Of a stretch of DNA of 18,930 nucleotides, positions 12,670-18,930 are shown in pieces. The DNA lies in assembly GCA_036267255.1 (NCBI GenBank), contig DATAWK010000049.1, positions 1 through 18,930 on the forward strand, in the 5' to 3' direction. The stretch is from DATAWK01 sp036267255. GTDB taxonomy: Bacteria; Acidobacteriota; Terriglobia; Terriglobales; Acidobacteriaceae. The notes below the pieces were generated by a model. That model was not told where the DNA came from. It saw nothing but the letters and a program-made list of their open reading frames with translations, and did not search any database. A program made the translations under genes and the position numbers. The first letter of the stretch is position 1. Each line of letters begins with the position of its first letter.

Positions 12670-13443
12670 ATGATAGCCAGTCTTACCAACAAAACAGCGC
12701 TTGTAACAGGAGCGTCTCGCGGCATCGGCCGGGCCACTGCGTTGGCATTGGCTCATGCGGGCGCTCGCGTGTTGGTCCACTACGGAAAATCTCAAAAGGA
12801 GGCGGACACGCTCGTAGCCGCTATCCGAAACGATGGTGGTAACGCCGATTCTGTGGGTGCGGAGCTGTCCTCGCCGGAGGGCGCTTCGGAGCTCGCGGCA
12901 AAGGTTCGTAGTCTTGTCGGCGAGCGGCTTGATATTTTGGTCGCAAATGCCGGGATCTCTAAGGCTGGCAGCATGGAGAATCATACGGTCGAGGATTTTG
13001 ACAATCTCTTTGCCACCAACGTGCGTGCTCCATTCTTTCTGTTGCAGCAGCTTCTTCCAATTTTGGGTGAGGGTTCCAGCGTGATCGTAACGACGTCACT
13101 CGCCGCGCGAGTTTCTCCGGGCGCTCCGGGTCAGGCGGGTTCACCTTCCCTGCCGGCCTACGCTGCGACCAAAGGTGCTTTGGAGACACTGGTCAAACAC
13201 TGGGCCGCGTTGCTGGGTCCACGAGGGATTCGCGTCAACGCAATCGCGCCGGGAGTCATCGAAACGGATATGTCGAACTTCACAAAAACCGAAGCGGGCC
13301 GCAATCTTACACTGGGCATGCAGGCGCTCAAACGAATCGGCAAGCCGGAAGATGTCGCCGATGTGGCTGTTTTTCTCGCCTCCGACAGCGCGCGTTGGAT
13401 CACCGGAGCCAGCATTCCCGTCGATGGCGGATCCAAACTTTAG
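12670..13443 (+). CDS. SDR-family oxidoreductase
   Basis: The 257-residue SDR shows TGASRGIG (13-20), ANAG at 92-95 in place of the usual NNAG, Ser143, and Y164-x3-K168 (AYAATKGA). It ends with TGASIPVDGGSKL. The stretch between the catalytic Ser and Tyr is longer than usual, with an insertion rich in Gly, Pro and Ser (SPGAPGQAGSPS), which borders the substrate pocket and may alter specificity. The NNAG to ANAG change is seen in other SDRs and does not by itself imply loss of activity. It begins behind CAAGGAG, 60 bases after the DUF1330 gene, and is the fourth gene of the operon. Confidence 0.9.
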   Translation: MIASLTNKTALVTGASRGIGRATALALAHAGARVLVHYGKSQKEADTLVAAIRNDGGNADSVGAELSSPEGASELAAKVRSLVGERLDILVANAGISKAGSMENHTVEDFDNLFATNVRAPFFLLQQLLPILGEGSSVIVTTSLAARVSPGAPGQAGSPSLPAYAATKGALETLVKHWAALLGPRGIRVNAIAPGVIETDMSNFTKTEAGRNLTLGMQALKRIGKPEDVADVAVFLASDSARWITGASIPVDGGSKL

Positions 13444-13486
13444 GCCCAGGCTCCAGGACCGCATACTGAACGGAGAGAAGGCAAAG

Positions 13487-13894
13487 ATGGCTGAATCGAC
13501 TCAGGAAAAAAACAAGGCATTGGTCTTAAAGGCATTCGACACGCTTTTCAACCAACGCGATTATGCAGCTGCCGAGAAGTACTGGTCGCCGCATTACATT
13601 CAGCACAGTGCTCACATTGAGCCGGGTCGGGAAGGTTTGTTCAATCTGATCAAGAGTCTCCCTTCGACGCTGAAATATGAAGCGGGGGTAATCGTTGCCG
13701 AGGGCGAGTGGGTCATATTGCACGGTCGCTTCAGTGGGTTTGGCGGTCCGACAAATTGGATCGCCGCAGACATTCTGCGTGTGCAGGATGGGATTTTGAT
13801 AGAACACTGGGATGTCATTCAAGATGAGGCCACTTTAGAGCAGTCCAAAAGCAAATCGCCCATGTTTGGTGATAGCTTTCCTGTTTACTCCTAG
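13487..13894 (+). CDS. SnoaL-like polyketide cyclase-type protein
   Basis: ATG 13487 lies behind GGAGAGAAGG. The open frame starts earlier, inside the previous SDR, but that part is out of frame with any family. The 135-residue protein has the SnoaL/NTF2-like fold: KALVLKAFDTLFNQRDYAAA, EKYWSPHYIQHSAHIEPGRE, a VAEGEWVILHGRF strand and DGILIEHWDVIQDE near the end. The HxxH-type polar residues line the conical pocket. Members cyclise or isomerise aromatic or polyketide-like substrates, or only bind them. It is the last gene of the operon. Downstream, AGCATG-T-CATGCT (13912-13924) is a short hairpin without a T-run. Confidence 0.88.
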   Translation: MAESTQEKNKALVLKAFDTLFNQRDYAAAEKYWSPHYIQHSAHIEPGREGLFNLIKSLPSTLKYEAGVIVAEGEWVILHGRFSGFGGPTNWIAADILRVQDGILIEHWDVIQDEATLEQSKSKSPMFGDSFPVYS

Positions 13895-14005
13895 GGAGGG
13901 GTTGTACATCGAGCATGTCATGCTGCTATAGGCAAAAGAAATTGCGAAAGTAGAAGTGAGGATTTGTTGCGTGTGATGGTTCCATATGCCCACCGCAGCC
14001 ATTGC

Positions 14006-15262
14006 CTAGCCAGCGTTCAGCCCGTCCACCAGGGCGTTGCGATAGGCGCGAATAGCAGGGATAAAGCCCAGCAGTGCGCCCGCGCCAACCACTGCAATCA
14101 TGTAGTAGGCGATTCGCGAGGAGATGCCGACCATCGCCAGCGGAATGCCATAATTGTTTTCCACCGGAATCCGGACAAGGAATAGCACCACGTATGCGGC
14201 TGCCAACCCCAACGCTGCACCCACGGCACTGATCAGCGTGGATTCCAGAATGAAGAGTGCGAAGATCTGGCGGGCGTGCAGCCCCAAAGTGCGCAGCACC
14301 GCGATCTCCCGGCGCCGCTCGTTCAAGGCAGTGTAGAGCGCGGTCAGCATGACCATCAATCCGACGACCAACACCGCGCCGCTCACCAGAGATAAGGCAA
14401 TATCGGCGGCGCTCAGCACGCTCCACAGATCTTCCAGTGTCAGGGCGGGAATGATAGCCGTCAACGGCTCCGGCTTGTAGGTGTTGATTTCGCGCTGTAG
14501 AAACAAGGTGCTCATGCGTGACTTGGTGCGCAGCAGAAACGCACTGATCGTCTTGATTTGCAGATCGGATTTATGAATCTGCGATTCTGGAATTGCCTGC
14601 AGGGGTGGAGCTCCATTCTCCCAGCCCAGGTGCATGGCTTCATCGCCCCACAACGTGATGTAAATTGCGCGGTCTACCGGTGTCGCCGTGTGCGCCAGGA
14701 TGCCGACAACGGTGTAGGGATCGGCCGTGTGCTTCAGAAAGCTGCCTTCGAGGCCGTGGCTGAGGACGATCTTCTGTCCCAGGTGGTAATGGAGTTGTGC
14801 GGCAACGGCACTGCCTAAGACTGCGTCAAAGATTCCTTCCGGACGGACACCCTGGACTAATTGAAGGCTATGATCGCCGCGATAGCGGTAATGCTCGTAG
14901 AAGTTGTCGTCGGTAGCAACGACGCGAAATCCACGGTGGCTGTCGCCCATCGACAGTGGGATTGTCCACAGAACCGCTGGATGGTTCGCGAAGTGTTGGT
15001 ACGAGGCGTAGGAGATGTCGTTGTTCGCGGTACCGATGTGAAACACCGCGTATAGCAACAATGGTAGCGATCCTCCCCGTGCACCGACGACCAGATCGGT
15101 CTGGCTGAGGGTGCCTTCAAATCCTACCTGCGTCCCCTGCCGGATCCGATCCACGCCTACCAGCAGCATCATGCTGAGAGCGATGGAAAATATCGTCAGA
15201 CCGGTGGTGAACTTACGACTCCGCAGCGATTCGTATGCCAACCGCAAAATTGTCATGCGCAT
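14006..15262 (-). CDS. FtsX/MacB-type ABC transporter permease
   Basis: The 418-residue protein has one N-terminal membrane helix (FTTGLTIFSIALSMMLLVGV), a large extracytoplasmic domain (about residues 45-280) and three C-terminal helices within the FtsX domain (starting at ALSLVSGAVLVVGLMVMLTA, with the conserved NERRREIAVLRTLGLHARQI loop). The loop motif marks the MacB/LolC type, which drives periplasmic work by mechanotransmission and does not pump across the membrane in the usual way. The ATG at 15262 and another at 15256 are both possible; the second gives an ATGA overlap with the ATPase stop. It is the last gene of the minus-strand operon. What it moves is not shown. Confidence 0.9.
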   Translation of the reverse strand: MRMTILRLAYESLRSRKFTTGLTIFSIALSMMLLVGVDRIRQGTQVGFEGTLSQTDLVVGARGGSLPLLLYAVFHIGTANNDISYASYQHFANHPAVLWTIPLSMGDSHRGFRVVATDDNFYEHYRYRGDHSLQLVQGVRPEGIFDAVLGSAVAAQLHYHLGQKIVLSHGLEGSFLKHTADPYTVVGILAHTATPVDRAIYITLWGDEAMHLGWENGAPPLQAIPESQIHKSDLQIKTISAFLLRTKSRMSTLFLQREINTYKPEPLTAIIPALTLEDLWSVLSAADIALSLVSGAVLVVGLMVMLTALYTALNERRREIAVLRTLGLHARQIFALFILESTLISAVGAALGLAAAYVVLFLVRIPVENNYGIPLAMVGISSRIAYYMIAVVGAGALLGFIPAIRAYRNALVDGLNAG

Positions 15263-15945
15263 ACCTGACTGACTTCGCTGAGTGCGATCCGCTCGTCGAA
15301 GCGCTGCATCAGCGAGCGATCATGGCTGACGAAGACCAGCGTTGCCTGCGCTTCGTCGCAGACTTCAAACAGCAGTTCCAGAAATGCCTGCTGGCGGTCA
15401 GTATCAAGCGACGAGGTTGGCTCATCGGCAATCACCAGGCGGGGCTTGCCAATTACCGCTCGGGCGATAGCCACGCGCTGCTGCTGACCGGTACTGAGTT
15501 TCTTCACGCCACGGTCGAGAAAGGTATCCAGCCCCAGCCGCTGAACCAGGCGCTCCACTTCCTTTGCTACTGTGGGGGCGACAATATGCGTGCGTCGTTC
15601 CGGATGTACCTGGCACGGCAGAGCCACGTTCTGGCGCACCGTCAGATAAGGAATTAGATTAAAGCTCTGGAAAATGTAACCCATCTGAGAGCCGCGATGC
15701 TGATCGCGCGCCGACATGGACATCTTCGTCATCTCTTTTCCAAGCACCATGCAACTCCCCTGCTGTGGCTGCAGTACCCCGGTGATCAGTCCCAGCAGCG
15801 TCGTCTTCCCGCAGCCGCTTGGGCCATAAAGAAAAACCCGCTTGCCCGTTTTCACTATCAGTTCGTTCACCCGCAACACCGGTGTCCGGGGATCGTAGCC
15901 GAACACCACGTTCTGCAGATGGATGGCTTCCAGAGTGCTCATCAT
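15253..15945 (-). CDS. ABC transporter ATP-binding protein (MacB/LolD type)
   Basis: The 230-residue ATPase has Walker A GPSGCGKT (41-48), Q-loop Q93 in YIFQSFNLIPYLTVRQNV, signature LSTGQ (150-154), Walker B LVIADE (170-175) with the D-loop SSLD, and switch His208 in VSHD. The SFNLIPYLTVRQNV stretch is typical of LolD/MacB-like ATPases that pair with FtsX-type permeases. The signature reads LSTGQ instead of LSGGQ, a common variant. Two Met codons head the frame; GAGG lies just before them. It starts ten bases after DUF3299 and overlaps the permease start, so the three genes are one operon. Confidence 0.93.
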   Translation of the reverse strand: MMSTLEAIHLQNVVFGYDPRTPVLRVNELIVKTGKRVFLYGPSGCGKTTLLGLITGVLQPQQGSCMVLGKEMTKMSMSARDQHRGSQMGYIFQSFNLIPYLTVRQNVALPCQVHPERRTHIVAPTVAKEVERLVQRLGLDTFLDRGVKKLSTGQQQRVAIARAVIGKPRLVIADEPTSSLDTDRQQAFLELLFEVCDEAQATLVFVSHDRSLMQRFDERIALSEVSQVCA

Positions 15946-15955
15946 GTGCCTCAGT

Positions 15956-16435
15956 TTATTGCGGTTGGTAGGGAACTACGCTCTCTCCCGATAGATCATA
16001 GGAAACATCTCCGTACGGACTTTGCACGGTCGAAATTCGCAGCGTGCCCGTTACCAGGATGGGATCGGTGAAGGTTACCTGCACCTTCGTATTTTTCTCC
16101 ATTTTGACGTACACAATCTGGTTGGGCGGCGGCGGCGGCACGTGGATGCAGGCTCCTGCGTAGGGAACCAGCAGGAACTCTGTCACGCTATCCAGATCGT
16201 CCTCGAGTGGCACCATGAAGCCGGGAATGCTGACCCGCTTGTCCGCCAACTGCAACGCTGCGGCTTTCTGTTGCGACTGGGGAATGCTGAAATTCAGCGT
16301 CTGCAACGTCTGCCAGTTCACAGTTATCGGTGCCGGTTCGGCTCCGAACAATGCCACCGCACCCGATAGCAATCCGCACCAGACGGCTCGCCGTCCCCAC
16401 CTGGTCCGCCTCAGGATTCCCGCTCGAGTTTGCAT
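15956..16435 (-). CDS. DUF3299 exported protein
   Basis: The 159-residue protein starts behind AAAGGGAGAG and has an Arg-rich, hydrophobic N-terminus (RRAVWCGLLSGAVALFGA) that works as a signal sequence. The mature part carries the DUF3299 hallmarks: VSIPGFMVPLEDD, then EFLLVPYAGACIHVPPPPPN, and a closing SPYGDVSYDLSG. The conserved Cys-x-His pair in GACIH could bind a metal. In gamma-proteobacteria, DUF3299 proteins lie with an FtsX permease and an ATPase in zinc-responsive operons (Zrg type). The same trio is present here, without the ZrgA-like DUF2796 protein. A role in periplasmic metal handling is inferred. Confidence 0.88.
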   Translation of the reverse strand: MQTRAGILRRTRWGRRAVWCGLLSGAVALFGAEPAPITVNWQTLQTLNFSIPQSQQKAAALQLADKRVSIPGFMVPLEDDLDSVTEFLLVPYAGACIHVPPPPPNQIVYVKMEKNTKVQVTFTDPILVTGTLRISTVQSPYGDVSYDLSGESVVPYQPQ

Positions 16436-16503
16436 CTCTCCCTTTCCGCCGTCTTTGGTTCTCTCTTGTTTGATGCACTTTCAAGGCAGCTTGTAGCACA
16501 CAA

Positions 16504-18099
16504 CTACTGCGCCGCAGGTTGCCGTGGGGTCAACTGCTCCGGCAACGGGGGCCGCGGCCGGTAGATGGTCCAGTGGCTGGCCATCTGCGGGTTGCTCGAT
16601 GGATGCAGGTCGTTCCATGGGTCCATGGAGATACCGTTCAGGTCATACACCACTTTTCCGGCCCGTATTGTCAGTTGACAGATCAGGCGAGTGTTTCCCA
16701 TTAGCTTGGTGTTGTCCATGTCCAGGAAGCCGAACTTCCCATGCTCTTCGCTTAGCACTGCTACATCCGCTGGAGCTCCTACAGAGAGATTGCCGAGTTG
16801 CGGCCGCTGAATCTCCTTTGCTGGATGCGCGGTCGTATCGGCTACCACTTGTTGCAGTGTTAAACCCATGGCCATGAACTTGCTCATTACGTTCAGCATG
16901 TCCTTGGTGCTGGAGTTCATGCTGTCGACATGCAGGTCGGTAGAGAGCGAATCGGGCAGGAAGCCTGCTTTGATCAGAGGTATTGCCACACGGAAGCGGA
17001 AGCTGCCGCCGCCGGTGCCAGCGTCAAAGTAGATGCCGCGCTGGCGCCCCAGAATCAGTCCTTTCTGCGGCCCAAGCGTCATGACATTCTGTTCGCCGCG
17101 CAGGCCGGAGTAAGTGTGGGTATAGATGTCGCCCGGGCGCAAATACTGGGTCAGCAGATCGTACAGCGGGCGCTCAATGCGATTGGCGCCATAGTCAATC
17201 ATCACGGGGATGTGGGCCATTTTGCTCGCACCCACCGCCTCAATGTAAGGCGTCCATTCCGGGCCGGTGAAATGCGCGCTCTTGATGCCTACGATCGTGT
17301 CCGGATAGCGCAGCGCCATCCAGGCTGTCGGACACATTTGCATATCGTCAATGTTGTCTTCAAACCGGCCGCCGCGCATACCCGCCCCAACGATGTTTAT
17401 AAATGCCAGCACCCGGGTCTGCTCACGGTCAATGACGTGCTCCTTGAAGTCCTCGAAGTTGCGCCAGCCGGAGCTGCCGGCATCGACGACCGTGGTCACG
17501 CCATTGCGAAACGTAAAGCCATCCGGCCAGATGCCGTAGTCACCGGCGTAGGAATGCGCTTCGCCGGTTGAGGCGTAGTCGTGCGTGTGGATGTCAATCA
17601 GTCCCGGAGTCACGTAGTAGCCAGTAGCATCGATCGTCTTGACGGCATCTTTGGGGTTCAGGTGTTCTCCCACCGCCGCGATCTTGCCATCCTTAATGGC
17701 GACGTCCATGACACGGTCGATATTGTTTTTGGCGTCGATGACATGCCCATTCTGCAACAGCAGATCGTACGGCAGCGGGTTCGGCAGCGTCGGCGGTGGC
17801 CCCACCCGGCGCACTCGTGGGCTGAATCCACTCCGCTGTTGTCCGGCCTGGGGCAAGCCAGCTTCCTGGTTGGGTCCCTGTCCTGCTGGAGTCACGGGAA
17901 AGCAGCCCTTGCAATTGGTCGGTCCGGATGGTTCCTCATTCTGGTATGCGTTGGCGCTGACTGGAACCGATGTTTCTGGAGAGCTTGATGTCGCTTTAGG
18001 GGTCTGGTCTCCGGCAACCTGCGCTTGCGCCGCGATGGCGCCAAACAACATGGCGCAAAAGAGCGCGCACCCAATAATGAATCCCTGCTTGAACCTCAT
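16504..18099 (-). CDS. Secreted amidohydrolase/dihydroorotase-like metallohydrolase
   Basis: ATG 18099-18097 follows GGGAGGAG. The 531-residue protein has a signal peptide (1-26, cleavage after AAQA). A long Pro/Ser/Gly-rich linker (27-108) holds a CKGC pair (63-66). The amidohydrolase barrel starts with YDLLLQNGHVIDAKN. The metal site shows HTHD (171-174), the carboxylated Lys in VGIKSAHFTG (K273), a His in YTHTYSG (H328) and the catalytic Asp in STDLH (D388). The closing beta-sandwich has GAPADVAVLS. This matches the amidohydrolase/deacetylase branch that includes D-aminoacylase-like enzymes. The substrate is not decided. It lies 68 bases upstream of DUF3299, same strand, so it may head the transporter operon. 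Confidence 0.88.
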   Translation of the reverse strand: MRFKQGFIIGCALFCAMLFGAIAAQAQVAGDQTPKATSSSPETSVPVSANAYQNEEPSGPTNCKGCFPVTPAGQGPNQEAGLPQAGQQRSGFSPRVRRVGPPPTLPNPLPYDLLLQNGHVIDAKNNIDRVMDVAIKDGKIAAVGEHLNPKDAVKTIDATGYYVTPGLIDIHTHDYASTGEAHSYAGDYGIWPDGFTFRNGVTTVVDAGSSGWRNFEDFKEHVIDREQTRVLAFINIVGAGMRGGRFEDNIDDMQMCPTAWMALRYPDTIVGIKSAHFTGPEWTPYIEAVGASKMAHIPVMIDYGANRIERPLYDLLTQYLRPGDIYTHTYSGLRGEQNVMTLGPQKGLILGRQRGIYFDAGTGGGSFRFRVAIPLIKAGFLPDSLSTDLHVDSMNSSTKDMLNVMSKFMAMGLTLQQVVADTTAHPAKEIQRPQLGNLSVGAPADVAVLSEEHGKFGFLDMDNTKLMGNTRLICQLTIRAGKVVYDLNGISMDPWNDLHPSSNPQMASHWTIYRPRPPLPEQLTPRQPAAQ

Positions 18100-18812
18100 T
18101 TTTATTAAACTCCTCCCGTTCGGTTGCGAACCGTGATTCCGAGCACATTCTCCGCCCCGGCTCCACCTTCTGCACTTAGAGGCTCGATCTCGGTCGAGGA
18201 TGTGTAAGGCCTTATCTGTATTGAAGCATCACAGCGCTGCGCATGACAATTTTCTCTCTCGGAATGGAACGATGTCATGGGCTAACGTGGGACGCGGATG
18301 GGTTGTTGGATCTCAGTCATAAAAAGCGGCGGACACTACATAGGACGCTTGCTGTCCTAACCTGCTTCGTCGGCGCTTGCGCATCTTTGCCATCCTAATA
18401 GTGTCTGATATGCAACACTAGTCACGGTAGGACAGCCGCCTGGAATTTGTTAGCCGTTTCCCTAGCAAACTTATTTGGGCGAAAGTGCGGACGGCTTTCT
18501 GATAAGAGGAATGATATCGATGTCCGCCAACCAGCACCCATTCAATACTCCCATTGCATTACGTTCTAAAAAAGCTGTCATCTGCTTATTGCCTTGTTTG
18601 CTTCTAAGACGAATGCCCTAGTTCTACACTTGTAAATAATAAGAGTGGCACCGCAAGGCACGGAATCAATACGATCTTGGCGGCTGGCCCAAAGATCGGC
18701 AAAATTTCCGTGGAGTCATCGGCAAATTAGAACCATTTCTCGTTACTGGCGTGGATTCCAGATGCATCGTGGTATCAGAGGCGTGTCAGCGGGAATAAAT
18801 CAGGGAAGGAAG
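18100..18812. other. 713-nt non-coding stretch with hairpins
   Basis: I see no gene. The stretch holds CATGACA (18242-18248) with TGTCATG (18272-18278), and a nested structure in which GCTGTCCTAACC (18351-18362) pairs with GGTAGGACAGC (18426-18436) around an inner hairpin TAGTGT/ACACTA (18399-18420). A further imperfect hairpin runs from 18470 to 18506. It must also hold promoters for the divergent amidohydrolase and MFS genes; I could not place a convincing -35/-10 pair. It could carry a small RNA or a decayed element end. Confidence 0.35.
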
Positions 18813-18930
18813 ATGTTGAAAGAGCAGGGGATACGATTCCGGTACATTTTGGCATTCTGGCTGTTTGTATTGAGCGGGGTGGCATTTTTAGACCGGACGA
18901 ATATATCGATTGCTGGTCTGGATATCAGCC
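18813..18930 (+). CDS. MFS transporter, 3' end outside the window
   Basis: ATG 18813 follows AGGGAAGGAAG at a good distance. The 39 visible codons encode a basic N-terminus (MLKEQGIRFRY), a first membrane helix (ILAFWLFVLSGVAFLDR) and the motif FLDRTNISIAG, which is characteristic of the anion:cation symporter and related sugar-acid branches of the major facilitator superfamily. These carriers import organic acids such as hexuronates, phthalates or tartrate with protons or other cations. The substrate cannot be read from this fragment. The gene diverges from the amidohydrolase across a 700-nt gap. Confidence 0.8.
   Translation, partial: MLKEQGIRFRYILAFWLFVLSGVAFLDRTNISIAGLDIS

Noticed and set aside
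10643..13443. Recent tandem duplication of the three SDR genes
   Set aside because: The three proteins share only the family motifs and differ in subgroup features, so they are not recent copies.
16930..17571. Plus-strand open frame (213 codons) opposite the amidohydrolase
   Set aside because: The minus strand encodes the complete metal site of an amidohydrolase; the opposite frame has no family pattern.
1..18930. CRISPR array or tandem repeats
   Set aside because: No regularly spaced repeat of 20-40 nt was seen anywhere; repeats present are short inverted repeats and transposon ends.

Overview
The window looks like chromosomal DNA of a soil-type bacterium. GC content is moderately high, genes are tightly packed, and the mix of families (secreted beta-propeller lactonase, DUF1223, DoxX, FtsX/MacB permease, DUF3299, secreted amidohydrolase) is reminiscent of Acidobacteriota of the Terriglobus/Granulicella/Edaphobacter kind. 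That placement is an inference from protein style. No taxonomic marker gene is present.

Layout. (1) 1-1445: the 3' part of a TetR-family regulator, a stretch rich in short inverted repeats, then a 45-nt fragment matching the 3' end of a tRNA-Asn gene from the anticodon loop through CCA (799-843). This is the usual scar of a tyrosine-recombinase element. About 600 nt without a convincing gene follow. (2) 1446-4532: a small membrane-protein gene split by an IS1595-family transposon of 2644 bp (1722-4365). The ends are imperfect inverted repeats (19 of 23 match), and an 8-bp duplication (GGAGAATA) lies on both sides. Removing the element and one duplication copy restores a single 144-residue reading frame. 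The transposon carries five cargo genes besides the transposase, one of them only 48 codons long. (3) 4663-8770: a putative ECF sigma-factor regulon. A DoxX gene, an ECF sigma factor and a short cytoplasmic zf-HC2 anti-sigma factor form an overlapping operon. This operon and the beta-propeller, ABM-monooxygenase and DUF1223 genes each have an upstream copy of the same promoter-like signal, TGTAACC (or TGTAAGC), 17 nt, then TC. A second DoxX gene follows at 8947. (4) 9537-13894: a degraded HxlR-family regulator, then a TetR repressor gene diverging from a five-gene operon (SDR, DltE-like SDR, DUF1330, SDR, SnoaL-like). A palindromic operator GATACGGT-ACAT-ACCGTATC lies between them. (5) 14006-18099, minus strand: a secreted amidohydrolase, DUF3299, ABC ATPase and FtsX/MacB-type permease in operon order, resembling the zinc-linked Zrg-type transporters. 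(6) 18100-18812 is non-coding with hairpins, followed by the start of an MFS transporter that runs off the window.

Working together: region 3 reads as a self-regulated stress response in which the sigma factor drives its own operon and a small set of redox or envelope proteins. Region 4 reads as a TetR-controlled set for detoxifying or modifying small carbonyl compounds. Region 5 reads as a metal- or lipoprotein-linked exporter with a metalloenzyme. The two mobile-DNA traces (tRNA scar, transposon) lie side by side, so the left 4.5 kb is the accessory, rearranged part of the window.
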